NCBI GenBank assembly: GCA_003218815.1
Contig: QHON01000003.1
Location: forward strand, 1 to 9,041
Direction of reading: 5' to 3'
DNA length: 9,041 bases
Origin: Verrucomicrobiota bacterium
Lineage (GTDB): Bacteria > Verrucomicrobiota > Verrucomicrobiia > Chthoniobacterales > UBA10450
Part shown: piece by piece, positions 1 through 7,069 of the stretch
How the letters are laid out: the number at the start of each line of letters is the position of its first letter
How positions within the stretch are numbered: position 1 is the stretch's first letter
Program-made: the position numbers and the translations under genes
The notes under the pieces: generated by a model
What the model saw: the letters and a program-made list of their open reading frames with translations, nothing else
Told to the model about the DNA's origin: nothing
Databases searched by the model: none

Positions 1-1608
1 TGAATCGGCCGCACGAGCTAGATTCTTCCGGGCTTCACCCAGACGGGGCGGCGTGGAATGGAAGGCTAGTTCGGCCAAACCAACCCAGGCCTCTGAGACG
101 CGGGGGTCCTTGGGAAAATCGCGGACAAATTGTTGCAGCGATTCTGCCGCTTTTTTATCCCCTTTCGCGGCTTGCATTAAACCTTCTTCCAGTCGCAAGC
201 TGGCGCGCGATTCTTCATCGCCGCCCTGCTTTTCAAGTGCGTTGTAATCGGCCAAAAAACGGGCGTGATCGCCGAGTTGCAGCCAGCCGCTGGATGCGTT
301 GAACAGTGCAAGTTTCGCCCACGGCGAAGTGGAACGCCCGATTTGTTCGAACGCCGTGGTTGCCACCTCAAAGCGTTTCGCGAGATATTGCGCTTGCGCG
401 GAGAGAAGATTGATTTGATCGAGCAATTGCGCTTCCGGACGAAGCACGCGCGCATCATCCAAAATCGCAATCGCCTCATCGAAATGTCGATCTTCCAGTT
501 CTAGTTGTGCAAACTCCAACAAAGCCCGCGCAAGCTCGGGAGATTTTACCTCGGTGTGACGAAGATCGTTGAACAATTGCCGAGCTCGATCTCGGTGCCC
601 GACACGAACTTCAAGAAGAGCAAGATGCCATCGGGCGAACGTGCGTCGTGGCTGTTCCGGATTGCGTACCCATTTTTCCAGTTCGCTCCGTGACGCTTTA
701 CGCTCCGCGCGATAGAGTTCGTCTAGCTTTGCAAAGAGAATGGGTAACTCCGGATCCGCTGGATGACGATCGATAAATCGCTCAAGGACATCGTCCCCGG
801 CTTCTGGTGTTTTTAATTGCAAATGCGCGTCGGCGATCCCGAAGAGCGCCGCGATCAGGGTGGCATGAGTCGCCCCCACCGGTCTTTTTAGAAGCGCTTC
901 AAACACACCGATTGCTCTCTCGGGCCGCTGCAAAATCAGCTCCAAACGTCCGCGCAGAAGCCGTCGCTCCTTCCGTTCCGCGACCGACTTGGGTTGGATC
1001 TCATCAAGAATGCGCGACGCGTTGCCCGCGTCCCCCTTGTCGATATACAGTTCGGCCGATCGCAGTTCCGCTTGAACGCCCCATTGTTTGTCGCGAAGCA
1101 GAACCAATATCTTCGCCAACGCTTCATCCCGTCTTCCCAACCCACGCAACATGTCTGCGGCTCCAAAAGTGGCTGCTTCGCGAAATGATGAACTTTGGTC
1201 CGCCGCCAGTTCCTCGTAGAGCGGCAGTGCGTCGGCCCATCGATGCAAACTGGCAAAGGCTTGCGCGCGCCAAAACTTTGCCGCTGGAAGATTACGCAGC
1301 CTGAAATCCGCGAGCAACAGCAACGCGTCCCAAGGCTGTCTTGCGGCCACCCGAGCCTCGGCAAGCTTTGCGGCGACCGCGCACCATTCTTCATCGGTCA
1401 AAGTGCTGTCGAGCAGGGCGAGCAGACGTACAACGGCGACCTCCGGTACTCCTTCCAGTAATGGCTTCGTTGCCTCCATCAGTGCCGGCGAAATTTCTGC
1501 GCGCAATGACTGGGAAAACCAAATCGACAAGCCGATCAAAGCGATCCTCCGGGCCCATCTCTTGTAGTGAAGACTGCGCCTTCGATGGTCTGCGCTGGAG
1601 TTCTTCAT
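1..1608 (-). CDS. Exported tetratricopeptide-repeat protein, 3' end beyond window
   Basis: This frame stays open for 536 codons from ATG 1608 to the window edge, so the C-terminus is missing. Residues 1-21 are rich in Arg and Lys, residues 22-33 (IALIGLSIWFSQ) are hydrophobic, and a signal-peptidase-like site (SLRA before EIS) follows near residue 37, so export to the periplasm or envelope is likely. The rest is almost all helical, with degenerate TPR-like helix pairs. The clearest are near residues 326-351, 358-394 (LEFAQLELEDRHFDEAIAIL), 399-430 and 470-535. There are no catalytic motifs; TPR arrays normally serve as protein-binding scaffolds. The start is supported by GAAGG four bases upstream and by the ATGA overlap with the uvrA stop, which suggests an operon and coupled translation. 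A link to DNA repair is not implied by the protein itself. Partner and role are unknown. Confidence 0.85.
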   Translation of the reverse strand, partial: MKNSSADHRRRSLHYKRWARRIALIGLSIWFSQSLRAEISPALMEATKPLLEGVPEVAVVRLLALLDSTLTDEEWCAVAAKLAEARVAARQPWDALLLLADFRLRNLPAAKFWRAQAFASLHRWADALPLYEELAADQSSSFREAATFGAADMLRGLGRRDEALAKILVLLRDKQWGVQAELRSAELYIDKGDAGNASRILDEIQPKSVAERKERRLLRGRLELILQRPERAIGVFEALLKRPVGATHATLIAALFGIADAHLQLKTPEAGDDVLERFIDRHPADPELPILFAKLDELYRAERKASRSELEKWVRNPEQPRRTFARWHLALLEVRVGHRDRARQLFNDLRHTEVKSPELARALLEFAQLELEDRHFDEAIAILDDARVLRPEAQLLDQINLLSAQAQYLAKRFEVATTAFEQIGRSTSPWAKLALFNASSGWLQLGDHARFLADYNALEKQGGDEESRASLRLEEGLMQAAKGDKKAAESLQQFVRDFPKDPRVSEAWVGLAELAFHSTPPRLGEARKNLARAADS

Positions 1609-4445
1609 CGCGCCTTCAACATCGGTCGCAGATATCTGCCCGTGAAACTATTTGGAAGATCGGCAATTTTTTCCGGCGGACCAGTCCCGACGATCTCCCC
1701 GCCGTGCTCGCCGCCATCAGGCCCGAGATCAATGATCCAATCTGCGCATTTAATCATCTCTAGGTTCTGCTCGATCACAATCACCGTGTTACCCGCATTG
1801 CGCAGCTTCATCAATACTTGCAGCAACTTCTCGATATCAGCGAAGTGCAATCCGGTTGTCGGCTCATCGAGAATGTAAACCGTCCGGCCAGTCGCTCTTT
1901 TCGCGAGCTCCGTGGCGAGTTTGACGCGCTGCGCTTCGCCTCCGGACAGGGTGGTTCCGGCTTGACCGAGTCGCAGATAACCGAGGCCTACGTCCAGCAA
2001 AGAATTTAATTTTTCGGAAACGCTCGGCACATTCCGGAAAAAGCGTGCTGCTTCATCCACCGTCAAATCGAGAACGTCAGCAATGTTCTTGCCTTTGTAG
2101 GTGATCTCGAGCGTCTCGCGATTGTAGCGCTTGCCGTGGCACACTTCGCATTCCACGTAAACGTCCGGCAAAAAATGCATCTCGATTTTGATCAACCCAG
2201 CGCCTTCGCAATTTTCGCAGCGGCCGCCTTTGACATTAAAACTGAATCGCCCGGGATCATAACCGCGCACCCGCGCCGAAGGCAATTGACTGAATAACTC
2301 GCGGATAGGCGCAAAGGCGCCGGTGTAGGTGACCGGATTGGAGCGGGGCGTCCGGCCGATCGCACTTTGATCGATCACGATCGCTTTGTCGATCTGCTCC
2401 ACTCCAAAGAGAGCGCGTCGCAGAATATCATCCACCAGCGTCGACTTACCGCTGCCGGACACGCCAGTTACACAAGTGAGACAGCCGAGAGGGAAAGAAA
2501 CGTCGATTTTTTTGAGGTTGTTCTCGGCTGCGCCTACAACTGTGAGCCAGCCATCCTGATCGTTGATTGATGGCGGCCTGACGCGCTGCTTTGGAATCGG
2601 GATGCACGCGCGTCCGGAGAGATAGTCGCCAGTCAAAGAATTTTTCGCGCTAACAATTTCTTCGATGCTCCCTTGAGCAACGATCTCGCCGCCCCGCGGA
2701 CCCGCACCCGGGCCGAGATCGAGAATGTGGTCCGCCGCGCGGATGGTTTCTTCATCATGCTCCACCACAATCACGGAATTGCCGAGATCGCGCAGCCGCC
2801 GTAGCGTTCCTAGCAAGCGCGCATTATCGCGCTGATGCAAGCCGATGCTCGGCTCATCCAAAACGTAAAGAACCCCGGCCAGGCCGGATCCGATCTGCGT
2901 CGCCAGCCGGATCCGCTGCGCTTCTCCGCCAGAGAGCGTACCACTCTCGCGATTTAGAGTAAGATATCCAAGGCCGACTTCGATGAGAAATTGCAGACGC
3001 GATTGAATTTCGTGCACGACTTCATTCACGATCAATCGTTGCTGTGCGGATAGGTCGAGATCCTCGAGGTAGCGCGCGGCCGTCTCGATCGTTTGTTCGC
3101 TGACTTGATGAATATTCAATTCGCGCGCATGTCGATCTTTAATTGTGGCAGAGAGAATCTCCGGCTTAAGCCTGGCGCCGCCGCAAACCTTGCAGGGCTC
3201 GCGTGTCATGAACGCACGGATGCGATTGCGAGTGAGCTCGCTCCGAGTTTCTTCATAGAGCCGCTCGATCTGGGGAACGAGTCCTTCAAACGGGTGCCCC
3301 TTTTTATTGGAACGGCCGTTACTGCTGAAACTCATCTCGATTGGTTGATCGCCGGTCCCAAAGTAAAGCGCTTCCTTAAATCGCTCGGGCAATTCGGTAA
3401 AAGGCACGTTTTCATCGACATCAAAGTGTTTTACGAGCGCACCTTGCAAGTGCCGGTAGTATGCCTGCATTCGCTTCGTCCCGCGCCGCCATGGCGTGAT
3501 CGCCCCTTCGGCGAGTGTTTTGCCGGGATCCGAAATCACCAACGCCGGATCGCAAGCCAACTGGGTACCGAGACCATGGCATGCCGGACAAGCTCCGAGG
3601 TGACTATTGAATGAAAAATGTTTCGGAGTCAGCTCGGCTAACGTGAACCCCGTTTCCGCATTTCCGTAATCGGTCGAATAGCGGAGTTCTTCCAAAGTCC
3701 CGCTCAATTCGGCGTTGAATGTTTGTTTTAGGACGACCACCCGGTTTCCACCCCATTTGAGCGCAGTCTCAATCGAATCAGTCAGACGGACGCGAATTCC
3801 ATCGCGCACGACCAGGCGATCGACTACCGCCTCAATCGTGTGTAGTTCGTTTTTTTTAAGCCGAATCGGTTCCGGCCGATCGAGCTCAGCGATCTGGCCG
3901 TCAATCCGAACGCGAATGAATCCTTCGCGCTTGGCTTTCTCGATCACATCCCGAAATTCGCCTAACTGGTTTTCAATCAGCGGTGCGAGCACAATGATTC
4001 TTGTCCCCGGCTCGTATTCAAGAATGTGATCGACAATTTGTTGCGGTGTTTGCCGCCTAAGGGGCTTCCCCGTGAGCGGATCGTGCGGTTGAGCGACTGC
4101 CGAAAAGAGGACGCGCAAATAATCGTAAACTTCGGTCGTGGTTGCGATGGTCGATCGCGGATTAGCCCCGGCGCTGCGTTGCTCAATGGCGATAGCGGGC
4201 GAAAGTCCTTCGATGAAATCGACGTTCGGCTTTTCCATCTGATCGAGGAATTGCCGCGCGTAAGCCGAGAGGCTTTCGACGTAACGCCGTTGCCCTTCTG
4301 CATAAAGCGTGTCAAAGGCGAGCGATGATTTTCCCGAGCCGCTCAAGCCGGTAAGGACGACCAGCTTCTCCCGTGGAATTTCTACGTGGAGATTCTTTAG
4401 ATTGTGCTGGCGCGCACCACTGATTTTGATAACTTGCGCAGGCAT
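1605..4445 (-). CDS. uvrA: Excinuclease ABC subunit A (UvrA)
   Basis: UvrA is the damage-sensing ABC ATPase of nucleotide excision repair; a UvrA dimer loads UvrB at lesions. Numbering here counts from a TTG at 4463 (952 codons); the preferred ATG at 4445 is residue 7 and gives 946 aa, normal for UvrA1. First ATPase: Walker A GLSGSGKS (39-46), signature LSGGEAQR (510-517), Walker B VLDEPS (534-539), switch His in VVEHD. Second: GVSGSGKS (667-674), LSGGEAQR (839-846), ILDEPT (864-869). The UvrB-binding and insertion region (about 125-420) is present, which argues against the shorter UvrA2 class. The C-terminal zinc finger is intact (C749, C752, C772, C775). Two oddities: zinc site 1 keeps only C292/C295, and the second switch histidine is Gln (IEQN, about 897-900). 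The ATG gives the usual short N-terminus before GARQHNL. No SOS-type operator was recognised upstream. Confidence 0.97.
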   Translation of the reverse strand: MPAQVIKISGARQHNLKNLHVEIPREKLVVLTGLSGSGKSSLAFDTLYAEGQRRYVESLSAYARQFLDQMEKPNVDFIEGLSPAIAIEQRSAGANPRSTIATTTEVYDYLRVLFSAVAQPHDPLTGKPLRRQTPQQIVDHILEYEPGTRIIVLAPLIENQLGEFRDVIEKAKREGFIRVRIDGQIAELDRPEPIRLKKNELHTIEAVVDRLVVRDGIRVRLTDSIETALKWGGNRVVVLKQTFNAELSGTLEELRYSTDYGNAETGFTLAELTPKHFSFNSHLGACPACHGLGTQLACDPALVISDPGKTLAEGAITPWRRGTKRMQAYYRHLQGALVKHFDVDENVPFTELPERFKEALYFGTGDQPIEMSFSSNGRSNKKGHPFEGLVPQIERLYEETRSELTRNRIRAFMTREPCKVCGGARLKPEILSATIKDRHARELNIHQVSEQTIETAARYLEDLDLSAQQRLIVNEVVHEIQSRLQFLIEVGLGYLTLNRESGTLSGGEAQRIRLATQIGSGLAGVLYVLDEPSIGLHQRDNARLLGTLRRLRDLGNSVIVVEHDEETIRAADHILDLGPGAGPRGGEIVAQGSIEEIVSAKNSLTGDYLSGRACIPIPKQRVRPPSINDQDGWLTVVGAAENNLKKIDVSFPLGCLTCVTGVSGSGKSTLVDDILRRALFGVEQIDKAIVIDQSAIGRTPRSNPVTYTGAFAPIRELFSQLPSARVRGYDPGRFSFNVKGGRCENCEGAGLIKIEMHFLPDVYVECEVCHGKRYNRETLEITYKGKNIADVLDLTVDEAARFFRNVPSVSEKLNSLLDVGLGYLRLGQAGTTLSGGEAQRVKLATELAKRATGRTVYILDEPTTGLHFADIEKLLQVLMKLRNAGNTVIVIEQNLEMIKCADWIIDLGPDGGEHGGEIVGTGPPEKIADLPNSFTGRYLRPMLKAR
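1613..1617 (-). promoter_or_regulatory. Ribosome binding site of the TPR gene, inside uvrA
   Basis: GAAGG lies within the last codons of uvrA, four bases before the ATG at 1608. With the ATGA stop/start overlap it fixes the start of the TPR gene and suggests translation by ribosomes finishing uvrA. Confidence 0.55.
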
Positions 4446-4563
4446 TCTAGCGAGGAATGTCAAACCTTCTAGTCAAGCACAACTGCTCTTTTTCTCCAGC
4501 GAAATTGGTTATCGAGGATAAGACCGACCGCCACGGTGAAGTTCCGCGCGGCTAATTGAAAAA
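4446..4563. other. Divergent intergenic region between uvrA and the GT2 gene
   Basis: This short gap must hold the promoters of both uvrA (leftward) and the glycosyltransferase (rightward). I found no convincing -35/-10 pair with proper spacing on either strand and no LexA-like inverted repeat. On the uvrA strand, AGAAGG sits one base before the TTG at 4463 and 19 bases before the ATG at 4445. It is badly placed for both, so it does not settle the uvrA start. Confidence 0.4.
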
Positions 4564-5265
4564 ATGAAAGTTTCAATCGTTATCCCGTGTTACAACGAGA
4601 AGGATACCATCGAAAAGATCGTCGAGGCCGTTCGAGGTGCCGCGATTGAGAGCAAAGAGATCATTGTCGTGGACGATTGCTCCCAAGACGGGACGAAAGC
4701 CGTCCTAGAGGAGAGGGTTGCTCAAATAGCTGATCGGATCATTTATCATCCGGTTAATCGCGGCAAAGGAGCGGCTTTGCGTAGTGGCTTCGCAGCCGCA
4801 ACCGGGGAGATCGTTCTAGTGCAAGATGCGGATCTCGAATACAACCCCGAGGATTACCCAGTGCTTTTGGAGCCGCTTTTATCCGGAAAAGCGGACGCAG
4901 TTTTCGGGTCCCGTTTTATGGGCGGGCGGCCACATCGCGTTCTTTTTTTCTGGCACATGGCAGGTAACAGATTTTTAACTCTGCTCTCGAACATCTTCAC
5001 CAATCTCAACCTGACAGATATGGAAACAGGCTACAAAGCGTTCAAAGCTTCGGTTATCAAATCGATCCATCTCGAAGAAGATCGTTTCGGTATTGAGCCG
5101 GAAATTATTGCCAAACTTGCCCGCAGGGGCTGCAGGATTTATGAGGTAGGGATTTCGTACAGCGGCAGGACTTACGCGGAAGGCAAGAAAGTCAATTGGA
5201 AAGACGGCGTGAGAGCCATTTACGCCATAGTAAAATACAATCTCAAAGGCGCCGGAATTGAATGA
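4564..5265 (+). CDS. Family 2 glycosyltransferase, DPM1-like polyprenyl-phosphate sugar synthase
   Basis: A 233-residue GT-A-fold enzyme. Visible motifs in order: IPCYNE (7-12), VVDDCSQDGT (35-44), NRGKGAALRSG (65-75), the metal and nucleotide-sugar binding DAD in QDADLEY (87-93), FGSRF (114-118), TDMETGYKAF (151-160), FGIEPE (175-180) and the C-terminal SGRTYAEGKKVNWKDG stretch (200-215). This set is typical of the dolichol/polyprenyl-phosphate mannose or glucose synthase group, which transfers a sugar from GDP or UDP to a lipid phosphate at the inner face of the membrane. There is no C-terminal membrane segment, unlike GtrB-type proteins, so it is probably peripheral or cytosolic. Sugar and lipid cannot be told from sequence. 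No Shine-Dalgarno site precedes the ATG. It faces two GT-C-type membrane glycosyltransferases that could use its product; that link is inferred. Confidence 0.93.
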   Translation: MKVSIVIPCYNEKDTIEKIVEAVRGAAIESKEIIVVDDCSQDGTKAVLEERVAQIADRIIYHPVNRGKGAALRSGFAAATGEIVLVQDADLEYNPEDYPVLLEPLLSGKADAVFGSRFMGGRPHRVLFFWHMAGNRFLTLLSNIFTNLNLTDMETGYKAFKASVIKSIHLEEDRFGIEPEIIAKLARRGCRIYEVGISYSGRTYAEGKKVNWKDGVRAIYAIVKYNLKGAGIE

Positions 5266-5291
5266 CCCGCGGCGTAACAACCTGCGCGGGT
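5265..5291 (+). terminator. Possible weak terminator hairpin at the end of the GT2 gene
   Basis: CCCGCG (5266-5271) pairs with CGCGGG (5285-5290), extended by one A-T pair, with a 13-base loop; it begins at the last base of the stop codon. No T-run follows, so it is not a standard intrinsic terminator on the plus strand. The rest of the 5266-5381 gap between the convergent genes shows no better candidate for either strand. Confidence 0.25.
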
Positions 5292-5381
5292 TGGCATGGT
5301 GGAGGTCCAGAGTCTCGGGCAAACACTGGATCATTGTCCGCACTAATCAGGGAGCCCTTTTAGACTACTCCGTGACTGGAC

Positions 5382-7055
5382 TTACGTTTGAGTTTTAGCC
5401 CGAAAAAGCAAAATCGTCGGGAAAGGATAGGTCATATCCGAGGGAAACCGCGCGAGTTGAAGCTCGCGCCCTAAAACCCTTGGCCGGACAACATAACTTT
5501 TTTCATATCTAAACCTTCCTTGCCTCTCAATTTCGCTGATAATTGTGCCCGACCACGCTGGATTAATTGGTACTGGGAATCCAGCCAAGAAGATATCAGC
5601 TTTCTGCCCGGGATCCTGTAACTGAACTGTTACTCTTTGGCTTTTCAACGGTTCAACAGCTGGCATGACGGTGTAAAAATATCCTCCGAATTTCAAAACC
5701 CCAACAGTTACCGTCGCGTCACCAATCAGCTTCTCCAGGTCTTCACGGAGAGCTGAGCGCGGGTCTTTTTGCCGCATAGCACGAACGTACGCTAAATCGA
5801 AAACTATTGATGGCATAACGAATGGAAGGAGAGCACCTGTTAACAGAGTGATAATGATCGGCCGTTTCCTCCACAACAGTAACAAATCATCGAACGCCAG
5901 ACCGATAAGAATGCACAATCCCGGAAATAAGAGCATCATAGCACGAGCAAAAATGGGGACCACATACCCCTTGCTCATGAAGTAGAGATACAGTAGAGAA
6001 ACAAGCAGAATGGGAAGGCTTTTGGAGTAGAGCCTGCGCCGAAAGCACAGATAGCAGACCGCACAATAAGGAAGCAACCAAAGGATGGGATACATCGAAT
6101 AGGGAATCAAAAAGGATACAGACTCCCAGACCGTCGAAAGATTGAGTAGACTGCTTGCTTTGAATTCGTGCAACGACGCATATCTTGACATGTAATTTGT
6201 GATTTCGGTTGCGACAGCCCGGGAATCAAAAAAAAGTTCCGGCTGTCCGATAAAAAGGCCCAATAGAAATCCAAGAGCGATCAACCAAACTGGGCCTGCA
6301 ACGAAGCACTTGACGCGCTTCCAAAACCGGATCCTCCAATTCGACAAGTTATCGAATCGCTGAAACAAGAAATAGAAACATGGGACGATAACGATGATGC
6401 CAACAGGATAGTGAGTTGCGGCTCCCAAGCCAGAAATGCACCCAACTATAAAAATCATCCACCACCTTTGGCGTTTTCGGAACTTTAAAGATAGCCAAAT
6501 GACCATGGCCCAGAGCAAATTGGCCAAGAGATGGGTCCGCATAAAATGCGCGTAAATAACCTGCATCGGCAGAATGGCATAAACAAAAGCGCCAAGAAGA
6601 GAGGGATAAAAATTCCGGGTTACTTCTCTAATCGCGAGGAAAACGACGACAACAACGGAGAGATCGAACAAAACTGACATCCATCGACAGATATACAGAA
6701 GGCTGGCGTGGCCTTCGGTTTCCATCTTTTTTGAGGCCGTCGAAGTCAGCCCTGTGTTGGTAGAGAGATTAAGGGCCGCTTGGGGAATTGCCCACAGGTA
6801 GTAATTGAATGTGCCTTCGAAATATGCAGCGGGCGCTTTAATACGGCCCCGCAATAAGTCGACTTGAAGCACTCCTCTGAGGCTAAGGAATTCGTCCGGA
6901 TGAAAGTTTCGGAAGTGACCGTAGCCAGTCGTCAGACCCCAGGTTAACCCAGTAATCCGGAGATAAGCTGCCAGCAAAAGCATCGCAAAAAAAAGACTAG
7001 GTCGAACAGCTTTCCGCGTGAACGCAAATTTCGGATCAATTCCTCGAGAAAACAT
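5382..7055 (-). CDS. Polytopic membrane glycosyltransferase, GT-C/GT39-like
   Basis: A 557-residue membrane protein. About ten or eleven hydrophobic segments lie between residues 20 and 420 (for example 20-34, 126-143, 151-170, 217-231, 250-269, 312-337, 366-394, 399-418). A soluble tail of about 130 residues follows. The first periplasmic loop carries FHPDEF (51-56), the acidic motif expected for the catalytic loop of GT-C enzymes, which transfer sugar from a polyprenyl-phosphate donor outside the inner membrane. A later FARAMMLLFPGL (369-380) matches the Arg...Pro pattern common before the last helices in this group. Acceptor and sugar are unknown; glycan, lipid or protein are all possible. 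It starts 14 bases after the stop of the gene at 7070-8812 and is probably co-transcribed. No clear Shine-Dalgarno site. Its GC is lower than that of its neighbours (25 of 60 in both 6361-6420 and 6541-6600). Confidence 0.85.
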   Translation of the reverse strand: MFSRGIDPKFAFTRKAVRPSLFFAMLLLAAYLRITGLTWGLTTGYGHFRNFHPDEFLSLRGVLQVDLLRGRIKAPAAYFEGTFNYYLWAIPQAALNLSTNTGLTSTASKKMETEGHASLLYICRWMSVLFDLSVVVVVFLAIREVTRNFYPSLLGAFVYAILPMQVIYAHFMRTHLLANLLWAMVIWLSLKFRKRQRWWMIFIVGCISGLGAATHYPVGIIVIVPCFYFLFQRFDNLSNWRIRFWKRVKCFVAGPVWLIALGFLLGLFIGQPELFFDSRAVATEITNYMSRYASLHEFKASSLLNLSTVWESVSFLIPYSMYPILWLLPYCAVCYLCFRRRLYSKSLPILLVSLLYLYFMSKGYVVPIFARAMMLLFPGLCILIGLAFDDLLLLWRKRPIIITLLTGALLPFVMPSIVFDLAYVRAMRQKDPRSALREDLEKLIGDATVTVGVLKFGGYFYTVMPAVEPLKSQRVTVQLQDPGQKADIFLAGFPVPINPAWSGTIISEIERQGRFRYEKSYVVRPRVLGRELQLARFPSDMTYPFPTILLFRAKTQT

Positions 7056-7069
7056 GAGTCGAACGTAGG

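Noticed and set aside
807..1304. 165-codon plus-strand frame, and 936-1394 on the minus strand
   Set aside because: Both overlap the continuous TPR frame, have low-complexity Arg/Pro-rich translations with no domains, and lack ribosome binding sites. They are shadows of a GC-rich coding strand.
3093..3614. 173-codon plus-strand frame opposite uvrA
   Set aside because: It lies antisense to conserved UvrA sequence and its translation matches no known fold or motif.
4446..4563. Possible LexA/SOS operator before uvrA
   Set aside because: No inverted repeat resembling known LexA boxes was found, although uvrA is SOS-controlled in some bacteria.
4975..5343. 122-codon minus-strand frame across the end of the GT2 gene
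   Set aside because: It is antisense to clear GT2 motifs, and its product shows no recognisable features; the part beyond 5265 is too short to stand alone.
5300..5381. Terminator for the leftward GT-C unit
   Set aside because: Only short 4-5 base inverted repeats (such as TCCAG...CTGGA) with long loops and no following T-run are present.
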